A DNA stretch of 64,000 bases. Source: Pseudomonas alkylphenolica. Lineage in GTDB: Bacteria; Pseudomonadota; Gammaproteobacteria; Pseudomonadales; Pseudomonadaceae. The position numbers and the translations under genes are program-made. The notes under the pieces are model-generated. The model worked only from the letters and a program-made list of their open reading frames with translations. It ran no database searches and was not told the origin of the DNA. Below, piece after piece: positions 1 to 11,560 of this stretch (position 1 is its first letter; each line of letters opens with the position of its first letter). Location of the stretch: NCBI RefSeq assembly GCF_016009175.1, contig NZ_JADUCM010000009.1, positions 105,052 to 169,051 on the forward strand, read 5' to 3'.

Positions 1-1
1 T

Positions 2-337
2 ACCAGTTTACTAAGCCTGCTCGTTGGTTTGGGGCTCGCCACATCCGTACCGACGGTTGAGGGGGATATAGTGTTCGGCGCATTGCTGGGTGCCTGGCTG
101 GTCACCAGTACGCGAAGCTTACTCAAGGCCTGGCAACGAATTGGAACGCTTTTTCTCTCGGCAGGTGTCGGGTATCTGTTCACGCCGCTGGTGGTGCAAC
201 TGGCGCCCTTTTTGTCAAATGGTGTCGCGGCATTCATTGCTGCAGTGGTGGTGATTCCGATCAGCATCAAGGTCATGATCTGGCTGGATACCGCGGACCT
301 GCGCGATATTCTTCAGCGGCTGCGTAACGGTTCATGA
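2..337 (+). CDS. Putative phage/tailocin holin, 5' end outside window
   Basis: The frame is open to the left edge of the window, so the gene is partial. An internal TTG at 29 is a poor start, and the residues before it (LLSLLVGLGLA) continue the hydrophobic N-terminus. About 110 residues are visible, with three hydrophobic segments separated by short charged loops and a charged tail ending in RLRNGS. This small multi-span layout fits phage holins, which permeabilise the inner membrane to let endolysin through. The CI-type repressor and Ogr-type activator next door support a phage or tailocin origin. The family call rests on architecture and context, with no unique motif; another small membrane protein is possible. 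Confidence 0.5.
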   Translation, partial: TSLLSLLVGLGLATSVPTVEGDIVFGALLGAWLVTSTRSLLKAWQRIGTLFLSAGVGYLFTPLVVQLAPFLSNGVAAFIAAVVVIPISIKVMIWLDTADLRDILQRLRNGS

Positions 338-349
338 AGTTGTCAGCGG

Positions 350-763
350 TCAGGGGGTAATGTGCAATTGTTTGCTCAACGCCTCGACCTGACGCTCCAG
401 CTGACGAATGTGTTGTTTTTCTTTGACTGCAATTGCAATCGCTTGTCGATCCAGTGGGCCCAATGTGCGCAGTTGATCGATCAGTTGAGTTTCCCAGTCC
501 TCTGCCTGTTCGTTCGTGGCAGTTGCGTCGGGGTTACGAGTAAGCCAGCGCTGTGGGCCATTGCCAAGCAACAGCCAGTCCAGCGACACGTTGTAGTGCA
601 CGGCAAGGTCTATGCATAACGAGTAGGGCGTGCTGTTGCGTCCTTTCCAGGTGCTCAAGGTTTGCGGGCTGATCTTCAGCGCGTAAGACAATTCCGCATC
701 CGTTGTTGTGCCGGTGATGAGTTTCATCCGACTCAGTACAGCAGCAAATCCATTTGTACTCAT
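350..763 (-). CDS. CI-type phage repressor, HTH protein without peptidase domain
   Basis: This 137-aa protein has an N-terminal helix-turn-helix (about residues 8-65, with TDAELSYALKISPQTLSTWKGR) of the phage CI repressor family (as in 186-type phages). The usual SLDWLLLGNGP segment follows the recognition helices. The C-terminus (about 95-137) is charged and heptad-like (IRQLERQVEALSKQL), suggesting a coiled-coil oligomerisation tail. There is no S24 self-cleavage domain, so direct RecA-stimulated cleavage of the LexA/PrtR kind is not expected. The start ATG at 763 lies inside the inverted repeat TACTCA-TTT-TGAGTA, which suggests autoregulation. It is divergent from the small gene and Ogr-like gene and probably represses their promoter (inference). 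Confidence 0.8.
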   Translation of the reverse strand: MSTNGFAAVLSRMKLITGTTTDAELSYALKISPQTLSTWKGRNSTPYSLCIDLAVHYNVSLDWLLLGNGPQRWLTRNPDATATNEQAEDWETQLIDQLRTLGPLDRQAIAIAVKEKQHIRQLERQVEALSKQLHITP

Positions 764-771
764 TTTGAGTA
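757..771. promoter_or_regulatory. Perfect inverted repeat at repressor start, candidate operator
   Basis: TACTCA (757-762), spacer TTT, TGAGTA (766-771). It covers the repressor start codon and the -35 region of the rightward promoter. Related half sites recur at 815-826 (TTTTGAGTACTC) and at 898-910 (AAAAGTACTCTTT). Confidence 0.55.
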
Positions 772-794
772 ATCCATTGCGATAGTCTTATAAT
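765..794 (+). promoter_or_regulatory. Sigma70-type promoter of small ORF-ogr operon
   Basis: A perfect -10 TATAAT lies at 789-794, with a TTGAGT -35 candidate at 765-770 and an 18-bp spacer. The -35 overlaps the inverted repeat at 757-771, and a second copy of the half site (GAGTACTC, 819-826) lies just downstream of the predicted start point. This is a typical arrangement for repression by the divergent CI-type protein. Confidence 0.55.
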
Positions 795-871
795 GTTCGA
801 CAAAATAATATTCGTTTTGAGTACTCGTTATTCGGAACATTAAGTGCAACTCATAAGGAAGTTATCGACCT

Positions 872-1036
872 ATGGCAAATTCCGGGAGAAAAAGTAAAAA
901 GTACTCTTTTCATTTCCACTTGAGCTTACGTCACAGTATGGAATGTATGAATTTGTACCGGATGATGAGGTTTTTTACTGAGAAAAGCGTGGAGTTTTTT
1001 CAATTGCTGATGTGCTTCAGCGGGAGGCGGTCGTGA
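872..1036 (+). CDS. 54-aa small protein, translationally coupled to Ogr-like gene
   Basis: The ATG at 872 is preceded by AAGGAAG (855-861). The ORF encodes 54 residues, beginning MANSGRKSKKYSFHFHLSLR, and ends at TGA 1034-1036. Its stop overlaps the GTG start (1033-1035) of the next gene in the arrangement TCGTGA, the hallmark of translational coupling. The N-terminus is basic, followed by an alternating beta-like segment (YSFHFHLSL) and then amphipathic helical sequence. A ribbon-helix-helix or Cox/Apl-like DNA-binding role is possible but unproven. I do not recognise the family. It is the first gene after the CI-controlled promoter. Confidence 0.5.
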   Translation: MANSGRKSKKYSFHFHLSLRHSMECMNLYRMMRFFTEKSVEFFQLLMCFSGRRS

Positions 1037-1368
1037 GCACTTACAAATTGGTGTGCCCTCATTGCAAAAGCCGTATGCGCATTCGTACCAGTGAGGGGCG
1101 GCATATCTTCTTGCGTGTGGCCTACCTGCAATGCACGACCGAGGCATGCGGTTGGTCGGTGCGCGCCGAGTTTGAAATGACTCATGAACTGTCTCCCAGT
1201 GGCATGCCTGATCCCGCTGTTCGCCTGCCGTGTGCAGGGGGTGAACTGCGCCAGGCAGCACTGCGTGCGGAACCTGCGCCAAGCAGTTCGCTGAGCGAAA
1301 AACGCGGTGTTCGCCGAAAGGGCAATGCGGCCTCAGCCTCGCCTGCGCCGCAACTCAACAAAGCGTAG
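1033..1368 (+). CDS. Ogr/Delta-like zinc-finger transcriptional activator
   Basis: The start is GTG at 1033, with GGGAGG at 1022-1027. The product is 111 aa. The cysteine pattern CX2C-X22-CX4C (CPHC ... CTTEAC) has the same spacing as P2 Ogr, the zinc-binding activator that recruits RNA polymerase to phage late promoters. Conserved features around it include the RTS turn and the final C-GWSV segment. The tail (about 60-111) is low-complexity and Ser/Ala/Arg rich, with no domain. In this context it probably switches on late genes of a P2-like prophage or R-type tailocin lying left of the window (inference). A strong terminator follows at 1377-1408. Confidence 0.8.
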   Translation: MSTYKLVCPHCKSRMRIRTSEGRHIFLRVAYLQCTTEACGWSVRAEFEMTHELSPSGMPDPAVRLPCAGGELRQAALRAEPAPSSSLSEKRGVRRKGNAASASPAPQLNKA

Positions 1369-1376
1369 CCCCCATA

Positions 1377-1408
1377 ACAGAACACCCCGCCGAAGCGGGG
1401 TGTTCTGT
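1377..1408. terminator. Bidirectional terminator between ogr-like gene and nuoN
   Basis: A perfect 14-bp stem, ACAGAACACCCCGC / GCGGGGTGTTCTGT, with a CGAA loop separates the converging ogr-like gene and the nuo operon. Neither side has a long T-run, but stem stability and position support a terminator. Confidence 0.7.
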
Positions 1409-1429
1409 ATGCCACAGCAGATCAGGCAA

Positions 1430-2899
1430 TCAGCCGATCAGTTGCAAGCCGGCATGTTGAACCATGTCCAGCAACGGCTGCGGGTACACACCCAGGACGA
1501 AGGCCAGAATGGCAATCGCCAGCAGCATGACGCCACCGGTGCGCTGCTCCCAGTTCAGCGGAGCATCGTGACGGCGCAGGTTCGGCTCGATCAGGTACAG
1601 GGTGACCATGACGCGCAGGTAGTAGAACACGCCGATGGCGCTACCGATAACCAGCGCACCGACCAACCACCACAGTTGCGACTCAACGCCGGTGGCGATG
1701 ATGTAGAACTTGCCGATGAAGCCTGCGGTCAGCGGGATACCGGCCAGCGACAGCATCATCACGGTCAGTACGGCGGTCAGGTACGGACGGCGCCAGAACA
1801 GGCCGCGGTATTCGTACAGGGCGTCAGCGTCACGGCCGTTGTACGGCGAGGACATCAGGGTGATTACACCGAAGGCACCCAGGCTGGTGATCACGTAGGT
1901 GACCAGGTATACGCCAATGGCTTCAACGGCCAGACCCTTGCTCGCCACCAGGGCAATCAGCAGGTAACCGAAGTGGGCGATGGACGAGTAACCGAGCAGA
2001 CGCTTGAGGTTGCTCTGGGTCAGCGCCAGCAGGTTACCGATCAGGATCGAGGCTACGGCAATCACCGACAGCACGGTGGTCAGCACGCCGCTGCTGGCAG
2101 CAGGGGAGAGCATGAACAGGCGTACCACGACGGCGAACACGGCAACCTTGCTGGCAGTGGCCAGGAAGGCCGCGACAGGTGCCGGAGCACCTTCGTACAC
2201 GTCCGGGGTCCACAGGTGGAAGGGTACCAGCGACAGTTTGAATGCCAGGCCGACCAGCATCATGCCCAGGCCCAGCTGTGCCAGCAGGCTTGGCATGTTG
2301 GTGGCGGCCAGCGCCTTGCCGATACCGTCGAAGCTCAGGCTGCCCGCGTCAGCGTACAGCAGGGCCATACCGAACAGCAGGAAAGCGGAACCGGCGGCCG
2401 ACAGCACCATGTACTTGATGCCGGCTTCCAGCGAGCGTTTGTTGAAGAAGGCATAGGCGACCAGGCCGTACACCGGTACCGAGAGCAGCTCCAGGCCGAT
2501 GAACAGGCCCGCCAGGTGCTGCGCGCTGACCAGTACCAGACCACCCAGGGCAGCCATCAGGATCAGCAGGTACAGTTCTTCGCGGTTGCCCGGGTAGCCT
2601 TTGCCGCCTTCACCCAGGTAGGCATGGGCGAGGGTAACGCAGGCCAGGGTGGCGACCAGGATCAGCGCCATGTACAGGCAGGCGAATTTGTCGATGGTCA
2701 GCAGCGGGGTGACTGCCAGCGGCACGACTTTCAGTACCGGCAGGATCGACAGCAGGGCCAGGTTCAGGCCTACCGTCGACAGCAGGAAGGTTTGCGAGTG
2801 GTTGCGGCGCCAGGCGATTGCCAGCATCACCACGACAACGGTGATGGTGGTTATCAGCAGCGGCGCAAGCGCGATAAAGTGTTGAATCGTCAGGTCCAT
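1430..2899 (-). CDS. nuoN: NADH-quinone oxidoreductase subunit N
   Basis: NuoN is an antiporter-like membrane subunit of complex I that carries one of the proton half-channels. The 489-aa protein starts at MDLTIQHF (ATG 2899); an upstream in-frame ATG would add 21 polar residues unlike the family. Fourteen hydrophobic segments are visible. The key charged residues are present: Glu137 in GLELLS, Lys221 in FKLSLVPFH and Lys251 in TASKVA, matching E133, K217 and K247 of E. coli. It is the last gene of the nuo operon, 7 bp after nuoM, and the operon ends at the hairpin at 1377-1408. Confidence 0.97.
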   Translation of the reverse strand: MDLTIQHFIALAPLLITTITVVVVMLAIAWRRNHSQTFLLSTVGLNLALLSILPVLKVVPLAVTPLLTIDKFACLYMALILVATLACVTLAHAYLGEGGKGYPGNREELYLLILMAALGGLVLVSAQHLAGLFIGLELLSVPVYGLVAYAFFNKRSLEAGIKYMVLSAAGSAFLLFGMALLYADAGSLSFDGIGKALAATNMPSLLAQLGLGMMLVGLAFKLSLVPFHLWTPDVYEGAPAPVAAFLATASKVAVFAVVVRLFMLSPAASSGVLTTVLSVIAVASILIGNLLALTQSNLKRLLGYSSIAHFGYLLIALVASKGLAVEAIGVYLVTYVITSLGAFGVITLMSSPYNGRDADALYEYRGLFWRRPYLTAVLTVMMLSLAGIPLTAGFIGKFYIIATGVESQLWWLVGALVIGSAIGVFYYLRVMVTLYLIEPNLRRHDAPLNWEQRTGGVMLLAIAILAFVLGVYPQPLLDMVQHAGLQLIG

Positions 2900-2906
2900 A
2901 GCGCTC

Positions 2907-4439
2907 TTACCGGGCCGAAGCGAGTTGAGTGAAAGCGGAGCCGAGCCACTGCTGCACACCACTCATGGTGGCGGCGGAAGTGTCCAGGAACGGCTGCGGG
3001 TAGACGCCCAGCAGGATCAGCAGGCCGGCCAGGCCCAGTACCATGATCATTTCGCGGGAATCCATGCCAGCCAGGACTTCGTCCGACTTCGCCGGGCCGA
3101 AGTAGGCACGGTGAATCATGATCAGCGAGTAGACCGAACCGAACACCAGACCGGTGGTGGCGATGACGGTGACCCACGGCGAAGCCACGAAGCTGCCGAT
3201 CAGGATCAGGAATTCGCCAACGAAGTTACCGGTGCCCGGCAGGCCCAGCGACGCCGCAGCGAAGAACAGGCTGATGGCCGGCAGGTAGGCGATGCGGTGC
3301 CACAGGCCACCCATCTGACGCATGTCACGGGTGTGCAGGCGCTCATACAGCTGGCCGCTGAGGATAAACAGTGCCGCTGCCGAGAGGCCGTGAGCCAGCA
3401 TCTGGATCACCGCACCTTGCAGGGCTTGCTGGCTGCCGGAGTAGATGCCGATCAGCACGAAGCCCATGTGCGAAACGCTGGAGAACGCGATCAGACGCTT
3501 GATGTCGGTCTGGGCGAAAGCCAGGAACGCGCCGTAGAAAATCCCGATCAGACCGAGGGTCATGGCGATCGGCGCGAACTCGGCCGAAGCATTCGGGAAC
3601 AACGGCAGGGCGAAGCGCAGCAGGCCGTAGGCAGCGGTTTTCAGCAAGATACCCGCCAGGTCAACAGAACCTGCGGTCGGTGCCTGGGCGTGTGCATCAG
3701 GCAGCCAGGAGTGGAACGGTACTACCGGCAGCTTGACCGCGAAGGCGATGAAGAAGCCGAGCATCAGTATGTATTCGGTGCCGGCCGGCAGTTCGGCCTT
3801 GAGCAACTGGGTGTAGTCGAAGGTGATCACACCGGTGTTGCTGTAGTTGACCAGTACCAGACCGAGGATCGCCACCAACATGATCAGGCCGCTGGCCTGG
3901 GTGAAGATGAAGAACTTGGTGGCGGCATAGATCCGGGTCTTCTTGCCGTCGGAGGAGCTGTGACCCCAGAGCGCGATGAGGAAATACATCGGCACCAGCA
4001 TCATTTCCCAGAAGAAGAAGAACAGGAACAGGTCCAGGGCCAGGAACACACCGACCACGCCGCCCAGGATCCACATCAGGTTGAGGTGGAAGAAGCCGAC
4101 GTGACGCTGGATCTCTTTCCAGGAGCACAGTACCGAAAGCACACCGAGCAGGCCGGTGAGCAGGATCATCAGCAGCGACAGGCCATCGAGGGCCAGGTGC
4201 AGGCTGATGCCGAAGCGCTCGATCCACAGCACTTTGAATTCGACCGCCCACTCAGGCGCAGCGCCTGGAGCAGGGGCCAGGGTGTAGTCCCCGTTGGCCC
4301 ACAGCCAGAGGCCGATACCAAGCAGCAGGGACATGGTCAGCAGCGCAATCCAGCGTGGCAGGGTGGCGCCGAAGCGCTCACCCAGCCAGCACAGCAGGCC
4401 GCCGATAAAGGGGATCAGGATCAGCCAAGGCAAAATCAT
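2907..4439 (-). CDS. nuoM: NADH-quinone oxidoreductase subunit M
   Basis: NuoM is the second Mrp-antiporter-like proton-pumping subunit of complex I in the inner membrane. The 510-aa length and about 14 membrane segments are usual. Glu145 ([10 protein letters not shown]), Lys236 ([12 protein letters not shown]) and Lys267 ([11 protein letters not shown]) correspond to E144, K234 and K265 in E. coli, which line the proton path. The signature [19 protein letters not shown] is intact. The gene lies between nuoL (39 bp upstream) and nuoN (7 bp downstream), so it is co-transcribed. Confidence 0.97.
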   Translation of the reverse strand: MILPWLILIPFIGGLLCWLGERFGATLPRWIALLTMSLLLGIGLWLWANGDYTLAPAPGAAPEWAVEFKVLWIERFGISLHLALDGLSLLMILLTGLLGVLSVLCSWKEIQRHVGFFHLNLMWILGGVVGVFLALDLFLFFFFWEMMLVPMYFLIALWGHSSSDGKKTRIYAATKFFIFTQASGLIMLVAILGLVLVNYSNTGVITFDYTQLLKAELPAGTEYILMLGFFIAFAVKLPVVPFHSWLPDAHAQAPTAGSVDLAGILLKTAAYGLLRFALPLFPNASAEFAPIAMTLGLIGIFYGAFLAFAQTDIKRLIAFSSVSHMGFVLIGIYSGSQQALQGAVIQMLAHGLSAAALFILSGQLYERLHTRDMRQMGGLWHRIAYLPAISLFFAAASLGLPGTGNFVGEFLILIGSFVASPWVTVIATTGLVFGSVYSLIMIHRAYFGPAKSDEVLAGMDSREMIMVLGLAGLLILLGVYPQPFLDTSAATMSGVQQWLGSAFTQLASAR

Positions 4440-4478
4440 GACGGGCTCAATTCCTTTCGCAAAGTCGCAAGGTTCATA

Positions 4479-6328
<1,850 letters not shown>

Positions 6329-6332
<4 letters not shown>

Positions 6333-6637
6333 CCGCGCATCTCACTGGCAGCATCGATGTCGAGAGTGTGGAAGCGGCGATACAGCTGCAGCAGGATCGC
6401 CAGGCCGATACTGGCCTCGGCGGCTGCCAGGCTGATCACCAGGATGAACATGATCTGTCCATCCGGCTGCGCCCAACGGCTGCCCGCGACAATGAACGCC
6501 AGAGCCGAGGCGTTCATCATGATTTCCAGGCTCATCAGCACGAAAAGAATGTTGCGGCGCACCATCAGGCCGACAAGGCCGAGGCAGAACAGGATGCCGG
6601 CGACTGCCAGGCCATGCTCGAGAGGAATTGCAGGCAT
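6329..6637 (-). CDS. nuoK: NADH-quinone oxidoreductase subunit K
   Basis: This small three-span membrane subunit of complex I has 102 aa. It carries the two conserved buried glutamates, in the second segment ([14 protein letters not shown]) and the third ([17 protein letters not shown]), that link the quinone site to the antiporter-like subunits. It starts [11 protein letters not shown], overlaps nuoL by 4 nt, and is separated from nuoJ by 4 nt. Confidence 0.97.
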
Positions 6638-6641
6638 GTGA

Positions 6642-7142
6642 TTACTCCTTCGCCTCGTTGCGGCCGAGGTGGAAAGCCGTCACCGCTGCAGCGAGCAGCA
6701 GCATCGAGGCCAGTTCCACCACCAGCAGGTAAGGACCATACAGGCTGATGCCGACTGCCTTGGCGTCGACCGTGGTGTGGCCGATGCCAGCACCGCTTTC
6801 ATTGCTGAACAGCACGTACAGCAATTCGAGCAGCAGCAGCGCGGCGAGCACCACAGGACCCAGCCAGATACCCGGCTTGAGCCAGCCGCGCTCCTGGGCG
6901 ACCGAAGCCGGCCCGAGGTTGAGCATCATCACCACGAAGACGAACAGCACCATGATGGCGCCAGCGTAGGCGATCACTTCCAGGACACCGGCGAACGGAG
7001 CGCCGAGGGCGAAGAACGTCATCGCCACGGAGATCAGCGAAATGATCAGGTAGAGCAGGGCGTGCACGGGGTTGGTGTTGGTGATCACCCGAAGGGTGGA
7101 CACCACAGCGACACCGGATGCGAAATAGAAAGCGAATTCCAT
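6642..7142 (-). CDS. nuoJ: NADH-quinone oxidoreductase subunit J
   Basis: This 166-aa membrane subunit of complex I has five hydrophobic segments. The conserved third span, [20 protein letters not shown], contains the flexible tyrosine region involved in conformational coupling. It is co-transcribed between nuoI (9 bp upstream) and nuoK (4 bp downstream). Confidence 0.96.
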   Translation of the reverse strand: MEFAFYFASGVAVVSTLRVITNTNPVHALLYLIISLISVAMTFFALGAPFAGVLEVIAYAGAIMVLFVFVVMMLNLGPASVAQERGWLKPGIWLGPVVLAALLLLELLYVLFSNESGAGIGHTTVDAKAVGISLYGPYLLVVELASMLLLAAAVTAFHLGRNEAKE

Positions 7143-7151
7143 CTTTCTTCC

Positions 7152-7700
7152 TTAAGGGAGCAAGCTCTTCACGTTGATCGGCTCGGCTTCGTTCTGCGCA
7201 GCGCCTTTCGGCTTGCCGGCAACCGCCATACCTGCAACACGGTAGAAGTTGTAGTCAGGGTTCTTGCCGGGACCGGAGATCAGCAGATCTTCTTTCTCGT
7301 ACACCAGATCCTGACGTTTGAACTCGGCCATTTCGAAATCCGGTGTCAGCTGGATTGCGGTGGTCGGGCAGGCTTCCTCGCAGAGGCCGCAGAAAATGCA
7401 ACGGGAGAAGTTGATGCGGAAGAACTCCGGGTACCAACGACCGTCTTCTGTCTCGGCTTTCTGCAGCGAGATGCAACCGACCGGGCAAGCCACGGCACAC
7501 AGGTTGCACGCTACACAGCGCTCTTCGCCATCCGGGTCACGGGTCAGGACAATGCGGCCACGGTAGCGTGGCGGCAGGTAGACCGGCTCTTCGGGGTACT
7601 GCAGGGTGTCACGTTTGCGAAACCCGTGGGAGAACACCATCACCAGGCTGCGCAGCTGGGTGCCGGTGCCTTTAACGATGTCGCCAATATACTTGAACAT
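7152..7700 (-). CDS. nuoI: NADH-quinone oxidoreductase subunit I
   Basis: NuoI is the peripheral-arm subunit that holds clusters N6a and N6b in two ferredoxin-type motifs, [15 protein letters not shown] and [12 protein letters not shown]. The N-terminal amphipathic segment ([13 protein letters not shown]) packs against the membrane arm. Its 182 aa are typical of the pseudomonad protein. It lies 11 bp after nuoH and 9 bp before nuoJ. Confidence 0.97.
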   Translation of the reverse strand: MFKYIGDIVKGTGTQLRSLVMVFSHGFRKRDTLQYPEEPVYLPPRYRGRIVLTRDPDGEERCVACNLCAVACPVGCISLQKAETEDGRWYPEFFRINFSRCIFCGLCEEACPTTAIQLTPDFEMAEFKRQDLVYEKEDLLISGPGKNPDYNFYRVAGMAVAGKPKGAAQNEAEPINVKSLLP

Positions 7701-7711
7701 GGGTCAAATCC

Positions 7712-8719
7712 TCACTGGGCCGCAACAGCTGGCGTGTTGAGCAACACGAGCGCAGCGGTCACCAGCAAATTGATCAGGGTCAGCGGCAGGCAGAACTTCC
7801 AGCTGAAGTCCATCACCTGGTCATAGCGTGGGCGCGGAATCGAGGCGCGCAGCAAAATGAACAGCATGATGAAGAACGCGGTCTTCAGGGCGAACCACAG
7901 GAACGGTACTTGCGGCAAGATGCCGAACGGACCGTGCCAGCCACCGAAGAACAGGGTGACCAGCAGTGCCGAGATCAGGATGATGCCGATGTACTCACCG
8001 ACGAAGAACATGCCCCATTTCATACCGGCATATTCAATGTGGTAACCGTCGGCCAGTTCCTGTTCCGCTTCCGGCTGGTCGAACGGGTGACGGTGAGTCA
8101 CGGCGACGCCAGCGATGAAGAAGGTGCAGAAACCGAAGAACTGCGGAATGATGAACCACAGGTTCTGAGCCTGATAGTCAACGATATCGCGCATGTTGAA
8201 CGAGCCGACCTGCGCCACGATGCCCATCAGCGCCAGGCCCATGAACACCTCGTACGACACGGTCTGCGCCGAAGCCCGCAGGCTGCCGAGCAGGGCGTAC
8301 TTGTTGTTCGACGACCAGCCGGCGAACAGTACGGCGTACACCGACAGACCGGCCATGGCGAAGAAGAACAGCAGGCCGATGTTCAGGTCCGCGACACCCC
8401 AGGTCGGGGTGATCGGGATGATGGCGAAAGCGATCAGCAAGGCACTCATGGCCACGACCGGCGCCAGGGTGAAGATCATCTTGTCGACAAACGGCGGGTT
8501 CCAGTCTTCTTTGAAGAACATTTTCAGCATGTCTGCTGCGATCTGGAACATACCGAACGGGCCGACGCGGTTCGGACCGTAACGGTCCTGCCACCAGCCC
8601 AGCAGGCGCCGCTCGACGAAGCTGAGCAGCGCACCGCAGACCACTACCGCCAGCAAGACCACGATGGCCTTGACGACAGTGATGATCACATCGATCACTT
8701 CAGGGGTGAACCAGGTCAT
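7712..8719 (-). CDS. nuoH: NADH-quinone oxidoreductase subunit H
   Basis: NuoH is the heel subunit of complex I that forms the quinone-access tunnel with NuoB and NuoD. The 335-aa protein has eight membrane spans, the cytosolic loop [20 protein letters not shown], and the acidic loop DLPEAE-type sequence (here [18 protein letters not shown]) typical of the family. Its ATG overlaps the nuoG stop by 4 nt. Confidence 0.97.
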   Translation of the reverse strand: MTWFTPEVIDVIITVVKAIVVLLAVVVCGALLSFVERRLLGWWQDRYGPNRVGPFGMFQIAADMLKMFFKEDWNPPFVDKMIFTLAPVVAMSALLIAFAIIPITPTWGVADLNIGLLFFFAMAGLSVYAVLFAGWSSNNKYALLGSLRASAQTVSYEVFMGLALMGIVAQVGSFNMRDIVDYQAQNLWFIIPQFFGFCTFFIAGVAVTHRHPFDQPEAEQELADGYHIEYAGMKWGMFFVGEYIGIILISALLVTLFFGGWHGPFGILPQVPFLWFALKTAFFIMLFILLRASIPRPRYDQVMDFSWKFCLPLTLINLLVTAALVLLNTPAVAAQ

Positions 8720-11430
8720 TGTGCTGCCTCCTGCAGGCCTTCAACGGATGCACCGAAGATGGCAGGCGGGATGCCGGCCAGGCCTTTGGGCAGGGCAACC
8801 AGGCCTGCGCCCAGTTCTTCATTGATGCGCAGCGGCAGACGCAGGGTCTGGCCCGCCACGTTCAGGCTGAGCATCGCGCCGTCGTTGACGCCCAGGCGAT
8901 CTGCTTCGGACTTGGCCAGGCCAACGTAAGCCTGCGGAATGCGCTCTTGCACCGGTGCTGCGCGCGAGGAGTTTTCTTCGCTGCCGAACAGGTGATAGAA
9001 CGGCACAACCTGCCAGGTGCCACGCGCCGGAGAGAACGCGGCCGGTACGCTGGCGAACCAGTTCAGCTTGTCGCCCTGGGTTTCGATCAGGCGGGTGCCC
9101 GGGTCGCCTGCACGCAGGTGACCACCGACCTCGTCCTGGAACTTGTTCCAGGCTTGCGGCGAGTTCCAGCCCGGAGACCAGGCGAACGGCACTTGCGAGC
9201 GCGGTTCGGCCGAACCCGAGTAGCCTTCCATGGAAAAGGCGAAGGCGGTGTCTTTGTCTTGCGGGGTACGCGGCTCGTGCACGCTGATGTTGGCGCGCAT
9301 GGCGGTACGGCCAGAGTAGCGCAGCGGCTCACGCGCGATCTTCATGCCCTTGATGCGGAACGAAGCGGACGGCGCGGCGTTGACGATACCGGTCAGTTGC
9401 GGTGCGGCAGTGGCGCAAGCGCTGGTGACGTGGTCCAGTTGGGTCCAGTCCACCGGCTTGTTGAGCAGGGTTGCACGCAGGGCGTGCATCCAGCGCCAGC
9501 CTTCGTGAACCAGGATGCTGCTGTCCAGGTAGGTCGGATCGAACACCTGGAAGAAGCGCTGGGCACGGCCCTCCTGGCTGACCAGGGTGCCATCGCCTTC
9601 GGCGAAGGTGGCGGCTGGCAGGACCAGGTGCGCGCGTTCGACAGTCGCGGTGCGCTGGTGGTCGGCGACGATCACCACCTTGGCGGCGGCCAGGGCAGCG
9701 TCGACCTTGGCTGCAGGTACGCGGCTGTAGAGGTCGTTTTCGAGCACGACGATGGCGTCGGCTTTACCGGAAATCACGGCGTCCAGGGCGGCGTCGACGG
9801 ACTCGCCACCGAGCATGGCCAGGCCGAGGCGGTTGGCCTCTGGAACGACCAGGCTCAGGGAACCGTTTTTCTCGCGCAGCTTCAGGGCCTTGGCGATGTT
9901 GGCGGCCGCTTCGATCAGCGCGCTGGACGCCAGCGAGGTGCCGGCTACGACCAGTGGGCGGTTGGCAGCAACCAGGGCGTCGGCGATGCGCTTGGCCAGT
10001 GCCAGGGCTTCGGCATCCAGGCCTTCTACGGCAGGTGCGCTCGGGTCGATGGCGTGGGCAACGGCGAAGCCGATGCGGGCCAGGTCGTCCGGAGCTGCGT
10101 GTACGCACTCTTCGGCAACGTCGTCGAGCTTGGTTTCAGCCAGGCTGGCGATGAACAGCGGGTACATGGCGTGCTGGCCGATGTTCTTCACCGCAGCATC
10201 GAGCCACGGCTGAACGCGCATGGCATCGGCCATGGCTTCGGCCTTGCCCTTGACCGACTGGCGCAGGGCCAGGGCGACGCGGGCAGCAGTCTGGGTCAGG
10301 TCTTCGCCGAGGACGAACACGGCATCGTGGTCTTCCATCTCGCGCAGGGTCGGAACCGGCAGCGGGCTGTCGTTCAGCACTTGCAGCGCCAGGCGTACAC
10401 GGGCCAGTTCACCGGCTTCCATGCCCGAGTAGAAGTGCTCGGCACCAACCAGCTCGCGCAGGCCGTAGTTGCTTTCGAGGCTGGCGCGTGGCGAACCGAT
10501 ACCGACGATGTTGCGACCGCGCAGCATGTCGGCGGCTTTGTCCAGGGCAGCATCCAGGCTCAGCTTGGTGCCATCGGCCAGCAACGGCTGACGCGGACGG
10601 TCGGTGCGGTTGACGTAGCCATAGCCAAAACGGCCACGGTCACACAGGAAGTACTGGTTGACCGAACCGTTGAAGCGGTTTTCGATACGGCGCAGTTCGC
10701 CATAACGCTCACCCGGGCTGATGTTGCAACCGCTGGAGCAACCATGGCAGATGCTCGGGGCAAACTGCATGTCCCACTTGCGGTTGTAGCGCTCGGAGTG
10801 GGTTTTGTCGGTGAACACACCGGTCGGGCAGACCTCGGTGAGGTTGCCGGAGAACTCGCTTTCCAGCACGCCGTCTTCAACGCGACCGAAGTAGACGTTG
10901 TCGTGGGCGCCGTACACGCCAAGGTCGGTACCGCCGGCGTAGTCCTTGTAGTAACGCACGCAGCGGTAGCAGGCGATGCAGCGGTTCATCTCGTGGGCGA
11001 TGAACGGGCCGAGCTCCTGGTTCTGGTGGGTACGCTTGGTGAAACGGTAGCGGCGCTCGTTGTGGCCGGTCATTACCGTCATGTCTTGCAGGTGGCAGTG
11101 ACCGCCTTCCTCGCAGACCGGGCAGTCGTGCGGGTGGTTGGTCATCAGCCATTCAACGACGCTGGCGCGAAACGCCTTGGACTCGTCGTCGTCGATGGAA
11201 ATCCAGGTGCCATCGGTGGCAGGGGTCATGCAGGACATGACGATACGACCACGGGTGTCGTTTTCGTCGGTGTACTGCTTGACCGCGCACTGGCGGCAGG
11301 CGCCGACGCTACCGAGCGCCGGGTGCCAGCAAAAATAGGGGATGTCGAGGCCTAGCGACAGACACGCCTGTAACAGGTTGTCTGCACCGTTGACTTCGAG
11401 CGCTTTGCCGTCTACGTGGATAGTGGCCAT
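8716..11430 (-). CDS. nuoG: NADH-quinone oxidoreductase subunit G
   Basis: NuoG is the largest hydrophilic subunit of complex I (904 aa). The N-terminal 2Fe-2S ferredoxin domain shows [15 protein letters not shown] and a later cysteine (N1b). It is followed by the His-containing motif HCHLQDM and [11 protein letters not shown]...CPTG (N4/N5). The motif CHGCSSGCN with a later Cys (FLCDRG) is the extra N7 cluster of the E. coli-type enzyme. The remaining ~650 residues form the molybdopterin-oxidoreductase-like domain without cofactor ligands. A 130-nt structured spacer separates it from nuoF, unusual for this otherwise compact operon. Confidence 0.97.
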   Translation of the reverse strand: MATIHVDGKALEVNGADNLLQACLSLGLDIPYFCWHPALGSVGACRQCAVKQYTDENDTRGRIVMSCMTPATDGTWISIDDDESKAFRASVVEWLMTNHPHDCPVCEEGGHCHLQDMTVMTGHNERRYRFTKRTHQNQELGPFIAHEMNRCIACYRCVRYYKDYAGGTDLGVYGAHDNVYFGRVEDGVLESEFSGNLTEVCPTGVFTDKTHSERYNRKWDMQFAPSICHGCSSGCNISPGERYGELRRIENRFNGSVNQYFLCDRGRFGYGYVNRTDRPRQPLLADGTKLSLDAALDKAADMLRGRNIVGIGSPRASLESNYGLRELVGAEHFYSGMEAGELARVRLALQVLNDSPLPVPTLREMEDHDAVFVLGEDLTQTAARVALALRQSVKGKAEAMADAMRVQPWLDAAVKNIGQHAMYPLFIASLAETKLDDVAEECVHAAPDDLARIGFAVAHAIDPSAPAVEGLDAEALALAKRIADALVAANRPLVVAGTSLASSALIEAAANIAKALKLREKNGSLSLVVPEANRLGLAMLGGESVDAALDAVISGKADAIVVLENDLYSRVPAAKVDAALAAAKVVIVADHQRTATVERAHLVLPAATFAEGDGTLVSQEGRAQRFFQVFDPTYLDSSILVHEGWRWMHALRATLLNKPVDWTQLDHVTSACATAAPQLTGIVNAAPSASFRIKGMKIAREPLRYSGRTAMRANISVHEPRTPQDKDTAFAFSMEGYSGSAEPRSQVPFAWSPGWNSPQAWNKFQDEVGGHLRAGDPGTRLIETQGDKLNWFASVPAAFSPARGTWQVVPFYHLFGSEENSSRAAPVQERIPQAYVGLAKSEADRLGVNDGAMLSLNVAGQTLRLPLRINEELGAGLVALPKGLAGIPPAIFGASVEGLQEAAQ

Positions 11431-11560
11431 GGTTCAAAGTTCTTCGTTGGCCCGCGTCTGCGGGCGTGGCTAATGGAAATCTGTGTGCCTGCGGCCCGCA
11501 CAGGGACTACCTGGCGAGCTGCGTGGCAGCGGGTGGCACGGGCCACCCGCATTTCATTTT
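11431..11560 (-). other. Structured intra-operon spacer between nuoF and nuoG
   Basis: This 130-nt non-coding gap lies in an operon whose other gaps are mostly under 12 nt. In the mRNA sense it can form a perfect 9-bp hairpin (GCGGGTGGC/GCCACCCGC, 11529-11550), a weaker CTGTG/CACAG pairing (11481-11503) and a perfect 6-bp hairpin (GCCCGC/GCGGGC, 11450-11465). The last is only ~20 nt before the nuoG start. No T-run follows any stem. Possible roles are mRNA processing or translational tuning. Confidence 0.5.

Noticed and set aside
8719..11355. 878-codon open frame antisense to nuoG
   Set aside because: Same codon-usage shadow; no start-site support and no family resemblance, while nuoG is unmistakable.
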